In this document: positions 8,108 to 16,877 of the stretch, in pieces
Layout of the letters: the number at the start of each line of letters is the position of its first letter
Position numbering within the stretch: position 1 is the first letter of the stretch
Assembly (NCBI GenBank): GCA_038202885.1
Contig: JBBREP010000001.1
Location: 1 to 64,000 of the forward strand
Reading direction: 5' to 3'
Origin: JBBREP01 sp038202885
GTDB taxonomy: Bacteria > Actinomycetota > Acidimicrobiia > IMCC26256 > PALSA-610
DNA length: 64,000 nt
Program-made: the position numbers and the translations under genes
Notes under the pieces: generated by a model
Told to the model about the DNA's origin: nothing
Seen by the model: only the letters and a program-made list of their open reading frames with translations
Database searches by the model: none

Positions 8108-11100
8108 CAGCCCTCCTGAGTGTCGGGCTCCATTTCACCACGGTCGTCGTCGTCCGCCGTGTCACTCGCCTCCAGCACCCTTGCCACCGCGACGACGGAC
8201 TCGCCGTCGGCGACCCGAGCGACTCGCACACCGGTGCCGGCGCGGCCCTGGATGGAGATCTCTGCGACTGCCGTTCGGATGATGTTGCCGCTCGATGAGA
8301 ACACCAGGACCTCGTCGTCTTCGTCCACCGTCATGGCCGACACGACCTCGCCCCGATTCTGGGTCACCTTCATGCCCCGCACTCCTTGGCCCCCGCGGCC
8401 CTGGGTGTGGAACGCGTCGCACCGGGTCCGCTTGCCGTGACCGCTCGATGACACAAACAGCATCACCGCGTCGTCGCGCGCCACGTCACAGCTCACCACG
8501 CCGTCGCGACCGTGTTTGAGCCGCATGCCTCGTACGCCGGCCGCGGCGCGGCCCATCGAGCGGACGTCGCTTTCGTGGAAGCGGATGGTCATGCCGTCGC
8601 GGGACACCAGCAGGATGTCGTCGTCGCCGTTCGTCTGCACCACACGCACGAGTTCGTCGTCTTCGTTGAGGTTGATCGCGATGAGCCCGGCCCGCAGCGA
8701 CGAGTCGTACTCCGACATTCGCGTCTTTTTCACAATGCCCTTGCGCGTGGCGAACAGCAGGTACGCGCCGTCTTCGTAGGTGCGCGTGTCGATGATCGCT
8801 TCAATGTGTTCGTCGGGCTGTAACGCGAGCAGGTTCACGAGCGCCGAACCACGCGCCGTGCGCTCCATCATCGGGATCTCGTGCGCGCGCAAGCGATACA
8901 CACGACCGCGGTTCGAAAAGAACAGCAAGTACGAGTGCGCCGTGGTCATCAACAGATGTTCGACGAAGTCCTCGTCGCGCAGCTTGGCGCCCGTAATGCC
9001 TCGCCCACCGCGCCCTTGGCTGCGGAATTGGTCGGGCTGGACGCTCTTGACGTAGCCGCCTTGCGACAGCATCACCACGAGTTCTTCGTCGTCGATCAAG
9101 TCGAGCGTGGCGATCTCGCCGGGGTCGGCGACGAGTTGGGTGCGACGGTCCGACCCGAACGTGTCGCGCGTGTCGATGAGCTCCTCTTTGATCACCGCAC
9201 GCAGCTTGGCGTCGTCGCCAAGAATGGCTTCGAGATCGGTGATACGAGCTTGGAGTTCGTCGAACTCGTCCTTCAGGCGCTGTCCCTCAAGTTGCGCGAG
9301 GCGCCGGAGTTGCATGTCGAGAATGTGCTGGGCCTGCTCCTCACTGAACGACAGGGGCTCGGCCATCAGCCCGTCGCGCGCCGCGCTCGCGTCCTCGCTC
9401 CCGCGAATCAGCTGGATGATCGCGTCGATCATGTCGAGCGCCCGCAGCAGTCCCTCGACGATGTGGGCGCGGCGTCGGTCCTTCGCAAGACGGTGCTCGG
9501 AGCGACGCGTGACCACGTCGACTTGGTGGTCGATGTACACCCTCAGCGCTTCGCGCAGACCCAGGAGGCGCGGGATGCCGTCGACGAGCGCGAGCACATT
9601 TGCTGCGAAGCTCGTCTGCATCGGCGTGTGCTTGTAGAGCTGGTTCAGCACGACTTGCGCGTTGGCGTCGCGCTTCAGGTCGACGACGAGGCTGATCGTG
9701 TTGCCGGCCGTGGCATTGCGCACATCGCGCACGCCCTCGATGCGTCGCTCGTTGACGAGCTCCGCGATCTTCTGGCCGATGACTTCGGGCGAAGTCTGGT
9801 ACGGGATCTCGCTCACCACGATCCGCATACCGCCGCGGTGTTCTTCGATCTCGGCGACGGCGCGCATCTTCACCGAACCGCGCCCGGTGAGGTACAGCTC
9901 GTTGATGCCGGTACGGCCGAGAATCTGTGCGCCCGTCGGGAAGTCGGGGCCGTGCACGAACTCCATGAGGTCGCGCGAGTCGGCCTCGGGGTGTTCGAGC
10001 AGATGGATCGTGGCGTCGATGACCTCGCGCAAGTTGTGCGGCGGAATGTTCGTGGCCATGCCGACCGCGATGCCGCCAACGCCATTCACCAAGAGGTTCG
10101 GGAATCGAGCCGGGAGCACTACGGGCTGCTGGTTCGCACCGTCGTAGGTGGGTTCCATGTCGACGGTGTCTTCGTCGATCTCGCCGAGCAACCGCATCGC
10201 CAACGGCGCCAACCGCGCTTCGGTGTTGTGGTTGACGAATCCGCCGGCCGAAAACGCATGGCCTTCTGATTCGACGCGGATCGAATACACCGGCTGGTCG
10301 TCAGCTCGCGTCACCGACGCGACCGGCGCGTAGTAGTACCCGCCATGGACGAGCGGTTCGATGACGCCGCGTACTTCGGCCTTGGCGATGTGGGCGAGAA
10401 TCGAGTCGTGGTCGCGTTCCCAACGCTCAACCCTGTCGATGTTGTACTTCTTCAGCCAGCCACTCGGCTCTTCAGCGCGCACATAGGCCGCAAGGAATGG
10501 CACGTGGTCGTGCGACAGCGCCCGACTGGTGCGCGGGATCTTGCTCATGATCTCGTCGAGCTTGCCTTGTTTTACGCCCCAGAAACCGACGCGCTGCTGG
10601 AACAAGCGTGCGTCGCGTCGGTTCGTAATGACGACCTTGATCTCGCCGTTCTTCGCGAACGAAAGCCGACCGATGACGCCGAACTCGAGCAGCATCAGCT
10701 GTACGTCGTGGGCGAGCTGCGCGCTGCGCGTGCTGTAGCTGATCTGCACCGTGTTACGCGGCAACATCGACACACAACCGTCGCCTTCGAAGAGCGACTG
10801 CAAGAACGCGCGCTTCGCGTCGAGCGGCCCTGTCCACACAAACTCCGGGATCCGTTTCGCTGCGCTGCGCAACCCGATGCTGTCAGAAAGGACGCTCCGG
10901 CGGAGCGAGGAGAGGTCCTGGACGTCGAGCTCGTGGAGCAGGCTCCCCGACGCGATCACGCGCTCGTAGACGTAGCGCCGCCCACCCACAGCCTCGTCGT
11001 ACGCAGCCAACACCGCACCAAAGAAGGCCTTGTCGACGTTGTTGAAGCCAGCCCGCCCCTCCGACACCCAGCCCTCGGAGACGAACGCGCCCGCCAGGAA

Positions 11101-11946
11101 TGCCGCGCTGACCTGCCGGTCGCTCGCCGTGGCGTCGGCGTCGCGGTAGTGACGATCGATGACGACGATCGCGCCAGGACCGATCTCCTCCAGCAATTTC
11201 CACTGCAGCATCGGTACGCCGGCCACAGGCTCGAGGCACAGCACCGGGTGATTGGCCGTGCCGGTGATCTCGAAACCCTCGCGCGTACGTAGACGCAGCG
11301 TGGGGTGGGTTCCCGAATGGAACGCTCTGTCGGTGGACACCAGTTGTCCGCGCTCGCCGACAACCTTCCTGTCGATCGACACATCGCTATTCGGCGTCTC
11401 TCCCGCGAGCGCGTCGATCCTGGGCGTACCTTCGGCGGTGCGCACGCGCGTGCCAGCAACGACGCAATAGCGCATGGCGGCTGGGCGGTCGTTGGGATCG
11501 GGCGAACCGAAGTTGCCGTGGCCGTCGATGAGCGGGTGGCGCAATGAGAAGTCTTGGGCCATGCGTGCGAGCGCGTCGTAGATCGCCGAGTCGCCGTGCG
11601 GGTGGTACTTGCCCATCACGTCACCGACCGCGGCCGCGCACTTTTTGTGCGGACGGTCGGGACGCAGCCCGCCCTCATACATGCCGTAGAGGATCCGGCG
11701 GTGCACCGGCTTCAGACCATCGCGAGCGTCGGGCAGCGCGCGCGACGTGATCACCGACATCGCGTAGTCGAGGAAGGACCGTTCCATCTCCTCTTGGATC
11801 TGGATGGGCTCGACGGTGTCGTTCTCGTGCGCTGCTGTCTCGCCGACAATCTCCGCGACAGCTTCAGGCTGTTCGGGCCCGTCGCCATTGCTCGCGGGGT
11901 TCGCGTCGCCGGTGGTCGCGTCGGTCGCGTCGTCGTCATCTGGCAT
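8107..11946 (-). CDS. gyrA: DNA gyrase subunit A precursor containing an intein
   Basis: A 1279-aa precursor. After removal of residues 161-574 the host protein is 865 aa, normal for GyrA. The gyrase breakage-reunion domain is clear (MSVITSRALPDARDGLKPV, KYHPHGDSAIYDALARMAQ) and the catalytic tyrosine is Y160 in AAMRY. The intein begins at the next residue and host sequence resumes with TEARLAP. The C-terminal half contains the GyrA beta-pinwheel repeats (QGRGGRGITGAKL, GRAAAGVRGMRLK, QGRGGQGVRGMKV, QGRAGTGVRVARV). It pairs with GyrB to introduce negative supercoils. It starts 29 bp after gyrB and overlaps DUF3566, so the three form one transcription unit. Confidence 0.97.
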   Translation of the reverse strand: MPDDDDATDATTGDANPASNGDGPEQPEAVAEIVGETAAHENDTVEPIQIQEEMERSFLDYAMSVITSRALPDARDGLKPVHRRILYGMYEGGLRPDRPHKKCAAAVGDVMGKYHPHGDSAIYDALARMAQDFSLRHPLIDGHGNFGSPDPNDRPAAMRYCVVAGTRVRTAEGTPRIDALAGETPNSDVSIDRKVVGERGQLVSTDRAFHSGTHPTLRLRTREGFEITGTANHPVLCLEPVAGVPMLQWKLLEEIGPGAIVVIDRHYRDADATASDRQVSAAFLAGAFVSEGWVSEGRAGFNNVDKAFFGAVLAAYDEAVGGRRYVYERVIASGSLLHELDVQDLSSLRRSVLSDSIGLRSAAKRIPEFVWTGPLDAKRAFLQSLFEGDGCVSMLPRNTVQISYSTRSAQLAHDVQLMLLEFGVIGRLSFAKNGEIKVVITNRRDARLFQQRVGFWGVKQGKLDEIMSKIPRTSRALSHDHVPFLAAYVRAEEPSGWLKKYNIDRVERWERDHDSILAHIAKAEVRGVIEPLVHGGYYYAPVASVTRADDQPVYSIRVESEGHAFSAGGFVNHNTEARLAPLAMRLLGEIDEDTVDMEPTYDGANQQPVVLPARFPNLLVNGVGGIAVGMATNIPPHNLREVIDATIHLLEHPEADSRDLMEFVHGPDFPTGAQILGRTGINELYLTGRGSVKMRAVAEIEEHRGGMRIVVSEIPYQTSPEVIGQKIAELVNERRIEGVRDVRNATAGNTISLVVDLKRDANAQVVLNQLYKHTPMQTSFAANVLALVDGIPRLLGLREALRVYIDHQVDVVTRRSEHRLAKDRRRAHIVEGLLRALDMIDAIIQLIRGSEDASAARDGLMAEPLSFSEEQAQHILDMQLRRLAQLEGQRLKDEFDELQARITDLEAILGDDAKLRAVIKEELIDTRDTFGSDRRTQLVADPGEIATLDLIDDEELVVMLSQGGYVKSVQPDQFRSQGRGGRGITGAKLRDEDFVEHLLMTTAHSYLLFFSNRGRVYRLRAHEIPMMERTARGSALVNLLALQPDEHIEAIIDTRTYEDGAYLLFATRKGIVKKTRMSEYDSSLRAGLIAINLNEDDELVRVVQTNGDDDILLVSRDGMTIRFHESDVRSMGRAAAGVRGMRLKHGRDGVVSCDVARDDAVMLFVSSSGHGKRTRCDAFHTQGRGGQGVRGMKVTQNRGEVVSAMTVDEDDEVLVFSSSGNIIRTAVAEISIQGRAGTGVRVARVADGESVVAVARVLEASDTADDDDRGEMEPDTQEG
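10225..11466 (-). mobile_element. LAGLIDADG homing-endonuclease intein within GyrA
   Basis: A 414-residue in-frame insertion (GyrA residues 161-574). Splicing motifs are visible: Cys161 as first residue (CVVAGTRVRT), the block-B motif TGTANHPVL with T and H, the C-terminal VYSIRVESEGHAF block, and the terminal VNHN with His573-Asn574 followed by Thr575 as +1 nucleophile. The centre carries two dodecapeptide motifs of the LAGLIDADG endonuclease type: LAGAFVSEG (284-292) and LQSLFEGDG (382-390). Acidic residues are kept in both, so it may be active. The site directly after the catalytic tyrosine is the one used by mycobacterial GyrA inteins such as that of M. xenopi. Confidence 0.96.
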
Positions 11947-11975
11947 GGGAGCGTTCCTCTACTCGTGCGGCTCGA

Positions 11976-13877
11976 TCAGATGTCGAGGAAACGCACGTCC
12001 TTGGCGTTCTGTTGGATGAACACGCGACGCGCTTCGACGTCGTCGCCCATCAGCTGGGCAAAGATCCCGTCGGCGATCGCTGCATCTTCGACCGAGACCT
12101 GCAGGAGCGTGCGCGTCGCCTGGCTCATGGTCGTCACACCCAGCTCGTCCCAGTCCATCTCGCCGAGGCCCTTGAAGCGGCTGACCTCGATCTTGCTCTG
12201 CGGGTGTTCGTCCTCGAACGCGCGCAGCGCCGCCTCGTCCTTGAGGTAGTTGCGGACCTTGCCGATGTCGGCGCGGAACAACGGCGGTTGGGCGATGTAC
12301 ACGTAGCCGAGATGCACGAGCTCGGGAAGCTGGCGATAGAAGAACGTGAGCAACAGGGTGCGGATGTGCGCGCCGTCGACATCGGCGTCGGTCATCAAGA
12401 TGATCTTGTGGTACCGGCACTTGTCGGCGTTGAAGTCTTCGCCGATGCCGGTGCCGACCGCTGTGATCAGCGCCTGGATCTCCTCGTTGCGCAACATGCG
12501 GTCGAGCCGAGCGCGCTCGACGTTGAGGATCTTGCCTCGGATCGGCAAGATGGCCTGACAGTGCGGGTCGCGCGCGCGCTTCGCCGGACCGCCAGCACTG
12601 TCGCCCTCGACAATGAACAGTTCGGCTTCGTTGGGGTCGCGCGAGGCGCAGTCGGCGAGCTTGCCCGGCATCCCGCCCGACTCGAGCAGCGACTTGCGGC
12701 GCGTGAGGTCGCGCGCTTGGCGCGCCGCGACACGCGCGGTCGCGGCCTGCGATGCCTTGGCCACCATCGCCTTGGCTTCGCCGGGGTGTTCTTCGAACCA
12801 TTCGGCGAGCTTGTCGTTCGTGACCTTCTGGACGATCGAGCGCATCTCAGTGTTGCCGAGCTTCGTCTTCGTCTGTCCTTCGAACTGCGGCGAGCGGAGT
12901 TTCACCGACACGATCGCGGTCAGACCCTCGCGGATGTCTTCGCCCTGGAGATTGTCGTCCTTCTCCTTCAAGAACCCGCGCGCTCGGGCGTACTTGTTGA
13001 CCACGCCCGTGAGCGCAGCACGGAACCCCTCTTCGTGCATGCCGCCTTCGGTGGTGGCGATGTTGTTCGCGAAGCTGTGGATCCCTTCGTGGTAACCGGT
13101 GTTCCACTGCATCGCGACTTCGACTTCGCTCGTGTCGGACGCTTCGGAGTACGACACGACCTGCTCGAACAACGGTTCCTTGCTCAGATTCAGATGCCGT
13201 ACGAAGTCGATGATGCCGCCGTCGTACTTGAACACGGTTTCGCTTGCGGGCTCGTTGCGTTCGTCGCGGAACACGATTTCGAGACTGCGGTTGAGAAAGG
13301 CCATCTCGCGAAGGCGTTCGAGCAACGTCTGGGCTCGGAATTCGGTCTCTTCGAAGATCGAGCCGTCGGGCCAGAACGTGACCGAGTTGCTCGTCGTCGA
13401 CGAGTCGCCGATCCGTTCGAGTGGACCCTCGGCATGACCGCCGTCGCGAAACGTCATGGCGTAGGCGCCACCGTCACGGTGAATCTCGAGGTCGAGGCGC
13501 GCCGACAGCGCGTTCACGACCGAGACGCCCACGCCGTGAAGCCCGCCCGAGATCTTGTAGCCCGCGCCGCCGAACTTGCCGCCGGCATGGAGCACGGTGA
13601 GGACCACCTCGGCGGCCGACATCCCGGGGTACTCGGGCATCTCATCGACGGGAATGCCACGGCCGTTGTCGACGACGCGGCACGATCCGTCGGCGCCGAG
13701 CGTGATGACAATGCGCGTGCAGTAGCCCGCGAGCGCCTCGTCAACGCTGTTGTCGACGACCTCGTAGACCAGATGGTGGAGCCCCGAAGGACCGGTCGAT
13801 CCGATGTACATCCCAGGCCGCTCGCGGACGGCCTCGAGCCCCTTGAGCACCCTGATGTCCTTGGCGCCGTAGGCCAC
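11976..13877 (-). CDS. gyrB: DNA gyrase subunit B
   Basis: A 633-aa ATPase subunit of gyrase. The GHKL ATPase motifs are present (VDNSVDEALAGYC, VVDNGRGIPVD, AGGKFGG, SGGLHGVGVSVVNALS), as are the TOPRIM motifs EGDSAGG and MTDADVDGAHI, and the conserved C-terminal QLMGDDVEARR. Length is normal for the shorter, non-insert type of GyrB. It starts at a GTG (13877). It lies 160 bp after dciA and 29 bp before gyrA in the conserved order. No intein is seen. Confidence 0.98.
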   Translation of the reverse strand: MAYGAKDIRVLKGLEAVRERPGMYIGSTGPSGLHHLVYEVVDNSVDEALAGYCTRIVITLGADGSCRVVDNGRGIPVDEMPEYPGMSAAEVVLTVLHAGGKFGGAGYKISGGLHGVGVSVVNALSARLDLEIHRDGGAYAMTFRDGGHAEGPLERIGDSSTTSNSVTFWPDGSIFEETEFRAQTLLERLREMAFLNRSLEIVFRDERNEPASETVFKYDGGIIDFVRHLNLSKEPLFEQVVSYSEASDTSEVEVAMQWNTGYHEGIHSFANNIATTEGGMHEEGFRAALTGVVNKYARARGFLKEKDDNLQGEDIREGLTAIVSVKLRSPQFEGQTKTKLGNTEMRSIVQKVTNDKLAEWFEEHPGEAKAMVAKASQAATARVAARQARDLTRRKSLLESGGMPGKLADCASRDPNEAELFIVEGDSAGGPAKRARDPHCQAILPIRGKILNVERARLDRMLRNEEIQALITAVGTGIGEDFNADKCRYHKIILMTDADVDGAHIRTLLLTFFYRQLPELVHLGYVYIAQPPLFRADIGKVRNYLKDEAALRAFEDEHPQSKIEVSRFKGLGEMDWDELGVTTMSQATRTLLQVSVEDAAIADGIFAQLMGDDVEARRVFIQQNAKDVRFLDI

Positions 13878-14037
13878 GGTATTGCTCCACTCTCAGTCGG
13901 TGATCACTGCGTTCAAACAAGGCGTGCGAAAGGGCCTGACCCGCCCAGATTTCGGGCGCGAACACCCAGGTCAGAGGCCATATCGACGGTGGGTCGATTC
14001 TACCACTCGGCGACGACATCGAGGCCCGTCTGGGCCC
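13878..14037 (-). promoter_or_regulatory. gyrB upstream region with a candidate -10 element
   Basis: This 160-bp gap between dciA and gyrB is the obvious place for a gyrBA promoter. On the minus strand a TAGAAT hexamer (plus coordinates 13997-14002) would serve as a -10 with a leader of roughly 115 nt. No good -35 is seen at 17-18 bp, so the call rests on one hexamer plus position. Confidence 0.25.
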
Positions 14038-14361
14038 TCATTCTGCGGCGGCGCGACCCGGTCGTTCGACGATCACCCGAAGGCTTCGCACGGCGTTCGG
14101 TCCGAGTTGTTCGGACCACCGACGGGCGAGCGTTCCGCGGCGTTGTTGGAACATCGATCCGACCGTCGGATCGTCGACCAGAATGGTCAAGACGCCGTCG
14201 ACCAGGCCGCCGGGTCGGGCGTGTGCGGCCAACTGTTGGCCCACCACATCGACCCAGCAACGAGACAGCGCGCTGAGCACATCGGGTGTGGCACTGCGCA
14301 GATCGTCGGCGACGACACGCAGCGTGTCACGCAACGGAATCGGTTCTCGGCGCCTCACCAC
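14038..14361 (-). CDS. dciA: DUF721 / DciA-type helicase-loading protein
   Basis: About 107 aa from the GTG at 14361; an ATG at 14418 would give 126 aa but overlaps recF by about 50 bp. The sequence has the DUF721 features: a central SRCWVDVVGQQLAAHARPGGLVDGVLTILVDDPTV and a C-terminal LGPNAVRSLRVIV. DUF721 (DciA) proteins are the presumed ancestral loaders or operators of the replicative helicase DnaB in bacteria lacking DnaC/DnaI. The location between recF and gyrB is the standard actinobacterial one (Rv0004). Confidence 0.85.
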   Translation of the reverse strand: MVRRREPIPLRDTLRVVADDLRSATPDVLSALSRCWVDVVGQQLAAHARPGGLVDGVLTILVDDPTVGSMFQQRRGTLARRWSEQLGPNAVRSLRVIVERPGRAAAE

Positions 14362-14365
14362 GCCG

Positions 14366-15499
14366 TCATCCTTGCACCACACGGCCGCGCTCGACGCGAA
14401 ACACCGCGTCGATGCCAATACGGTCCGGAAGCCCCGCCGCGGTCGTCAACAACGTCTGGCCCGCTGGCAACACGGCAACAAGTGCCTCGGCGCGTGCAGC
14501 GTCAAGTTCGCTGAAGACATCGTCGAGTAGCAACACGGGCGTGGTGCCGGTAAGCGTTGCCGTCACCTCGTGGCCGGCCAGGCGCAATGCGAGTGCAAGC
14601 GTTCGCTGTTCGCCTTGCGAAGCCTGGGTGCGGGCGTCGAGCTCGTTGAGTACCAACACGAGGTCGTCGCGGTGTGGCCCGACCAGCGTGGTCGCCCGCT
14701 CAAGCTCCTGCGGCCGCGCGCGCTCGAGCGCGGCGCGCAAGCGCACGTCGACCTCGTCGACATCCGCGAGCGTGAGTGGCTCCTCGGACCAGTCGGTGCG
14801 GTACCGGACGTCGACGGAAAGGGCCTCGTCGCCGCTCAACGTTCGACTACACGCAATCATTGGGGGGCCCAGCGCGTCGACCAGACGGAGGCGACCCCGC
14901 ACGATCTCGGTCGCCGCCATGACGAGCTGTTCGTCGAACGCGCCCAGCGGTTCGAGGGCGTCGCGTCGCCGGGCACCAGCGCGCAGTAACGCGTTGCGTT
15001 GGCGCAACACACGTTCGAAATCGCCGAGCGCGGCCACGTACCGCGGCGACAAACCGGCGAGGAGCTCGTCGAGATACGTGCGGCGGTGTTGCGGCGAGCC
15101 CTTGACGAGCGCAAGGTCGTCGGGCGCGAACACCGTGCTGCGCAACACGCCGAAAAGATCACGCGTGCGCTGCACGGCTTGGCGGTTCAGCAGCATCCGG
15201 TTGCGGCCCGATGCCCGGATCTCGGCCTCGAACGTGATGCGCCGCTCACCCTGTTCGATGTCGCTGCGCACGACGGCAACCTCAACACCCGACCGCACCA
15301 CCGCGTTGTCGGGCGTGCGCCGCAGTGAGCGCGCCACGCTGGCCCACCCGGCCGCTTCGAGCAGGCTCGTCTTGCCTTGCCCGTTCGTACCGTGAAACAC
15401 CGTCAGTCCGGGACTCAGTGTGATGTCGACCGACTCCAAGCAGCGGAAGTCGGTGACGTACAGCCGAGCGATGTGCGACGGAACCCGTTGCGATGACAT
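14366..15499 (-). CDS. recF: DNA replication and repair protein RecF
   Basis: A 377-aa SMC-like ATPase that helps load RecA at gaps and stalled forks. The N-terminus has YVTDFRCLESVDITLSPG and the Walker A GTNGQGKTSLLEA. The C-terminus has the ABC signature region SQGEQRTLALALRLA and the Walker B VLLLDDVFSELDA. Length is normal. It lies 48 bp after dnaN and is followed within a few bases by dciA. Confidence 0.97.
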   Translation of the reverse strand: MSSQRVPSHIARLYVTDFRCLESVDITLSPGLTVFHGTNGQGKTSLLEAAGWASVARSLRRTPDNAVVRSGVEVAVVRSDIEQGERRITFEAEIRASGRNRMLLNRQAVQRTRDLFGVLRSTVFAPDDLALVKGSPQHRRTYLDELLAGLSPRYVAALGDFERVLRQRNALLRAGARRRDALEPLGAFDEQLVMAATEIVRGRLRLVDALGPPMIACSRTLSGDEALSVDVRYRTDWSEEPLTLADVDEVDVRLRAALERARPQELERATTLVGPHRDDLVLVLNELDARTQASQGEQRTLALALRLAGHEVTATLTGTTPVLLLDDVFSELDAARAEALVAVLPAGQTLLTTAAGLPDRIGIDAVFRVERGRVVQG

Positions 15500-15547
15500 C
15501 GCGGCCAGAGCGCGGTAACTGGTTGGGCGATGCGTCGGGCGACTGGA

Positions 15548-16654
15548 CTACGAGGTGCGAACGGGCATGAGTAAGTACATGAACTCGCCGCCGTCGTCGT
15601 CGCCCCGGAGTGTCGCGGGCTTGAGATGGTCGATCGACTCCAACGCGATCTCTGCCGCGTCGACGGCCTCGATGCCGTCCAACAAAAACTGCGGGTTGAA
15701 CGCGATCGTGAGGTCGGTGCCCTCGTATTTCGCGTCGAGGTGGCCGCTACTTGTGCCGACGTCGGCCAGCGATACCGAAAGCTCGAGACCTTCACTCGCG
15801 CTCATCCGCAGTTTGACGTTGGCGTTGTCGCGACCCTGACCGACCACGACGACGCGCTGGAGCGCGTCGTGGAACGCGTCGCGCGCGACCACGAGCCGGT
15901 TCGGGTAACCCTGGGGGATCAACTGCTCGTAGTTCGGGAAGTCAGCTTCGATGAGCCGCACCGTGACCTCGGCCTTGCCGGTGCGAAACACCGCGTCGCG
16001 ATCGCCGAACACGACCTCGATTTCACCGTCGCCGGCGAGGCGCTGCACTTCGGCGAGGCCCTTGGCGGCCACGAGGACGCGCTCGCCGTCCTGGAGCATC
16101 GACACACCATCGAGGTCGCGCAGCGCCAACCGGTAGCTGTCGGTGGCCACCAGACGCAACCCTGCGCCGCCGGCCCGCGCCGCCATCAGCACACCTGTGA
16201 GGGGTGGCCGCTGCTCGTCACGCGAGGCGGCCTTGACCACCTGCTTCAACGCGCCGGCGAACAATTTGGCGTCGATCTTGGCACCAGCACCGTCGCTGGG
16301 CATCAACCGCGGGTATTCGTCGACCGCCTTCAACCGCAGCGTGGTGTTGAAATCGCCGCTCGTGATGGTGGCTTCGTCGTCGCCGACCTCGACTTCGACC
16401 AGTCCGGGCGCGAGTTTGCGCACGACATCGCCCAAGATCTTGGGCAGGACCGCAACACCAGTCGTTTCGACATCGGCCGGCGCGTGAACGCGGTTTGTGA
16501 TCTCGAGGTCGGAACCGACCAGCTCGAGGCCGTCGGCCGTCGCGGTGATACGGACATCGAACAACACCGGCAGCGCGCCGGTCCGACTCGCCACCGCACG
16601 CTGTGCCGTTGCCAGCGCTTCGGCGAGAGTGTCACGTTCGCAGCGGAACTTCAC
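15548..16654 (-). CDS. dnaN: DNA polymerase III beta sliding clamp
   Basis: A 368-aa ring clamp that gives processivity to DNA polymerase III. The three-domain fold is supported by normal length, the N-terminal MVKFRCERDTLAEALATAQR and the C-terminal YLLMPVRTS, matching the canonical LMPMR terminus. Two GTG codons are adjacent (16657 and 16654); GGAGG is spaced 5 nt from the second, so 16654 is preferred. It is separated from dnaA by the putative oriC. Confidence 0.97.
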   Translation of the reverse strand: MKFRCERDTLAEALATAQRAVASRTGALPVLFDVRITATADGLELVGSDLEITNRVHAPADVETTGVAVLPKILGDVVRKLAPGLVEVEVGDDEATITSGDFNTTLRLKAVDEYPRLMPSDGAGAKIDAKLFAGALKQVVKAASRDEQRPPLTGVLMAARAGGAGLRLVATDSYRLALRDLDGVSMLQDGERVLVAAKGLAEVQRLAGDGEIEVVFGDRDAVFRTGKAEVTVRLIEADFPNYEQLIPQGYPNRLVVARDAFHDALQRVVVVGQGRDNANVKLRMSASEGLELSVSLADVGTSSGHLDAKYEGTDLTIAFNPQFLLDGIEAVDAAEIALESIDHLKPATLRGDDDGGEFMYLLMPVRTS

Positions 16655-16877
16655 CACTGCCTCCTCTGATGCTGGTTGTTCATTGTCAAATCATTCGTCG
16701 TAGTAGTAGGTGCTGTGGATTGTGGATGATGGGTGTCGGCCCAGGTCGGAGTGCGTAACGACCCGCGCGCCGTATCCACAGGGAGGCGCTCGGTGTGGGA
16801 AATACAAATCTGTGGTTCGCGTGCCCATCCACAGGAGACGGGCCTGTACACAAGCGTGACGCGGAGCTTCCCACAAG
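16655..16877. other. Putative oriC (dnaA-dnaN intergenic) with DnaA boxes
   Basis: A 220-bp noncoding gap between dnaN and dnaA, the usual actinobacterial origin position. It carries several DnaA-box-like 9-mers in both orientations: TGTGGATTG 16714-16722, TGTGGATGA 16721-16729, GTATCCACA 16772-16780, CCATCCACA 16825-16833 and TTATCCACC 16878-16886, the last overlapping the dnaA stop codon. A small AT-richer patch (GGAAATACAAATCTG, about 16798-16812) might assist unwinding. The boxes are degenerate, so the call rests on clustering plus position. Confidence 0.8.

Noticed and set aside
8107..11946. Possibility that the oversized GyrA is a domain fusion or misassembly
   Set aside because: The extra 414 residues carry a Cys start, TANHP and HN-Thr end plus LAGLIDADG motifs, and host sequence resumes exactly; an intein explains it fully.
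12012..14276. Very long plus-strand open frame (754 codons) opposite gyrB and dciA
   Set aside because: It is antisense to clearly conserved gyrB and has low-complexity Arg/Ala-rich translation; high GC produces such frames. The same applies to 2555-4372, 6136-7578, 8881-10269 and 34355-37012.
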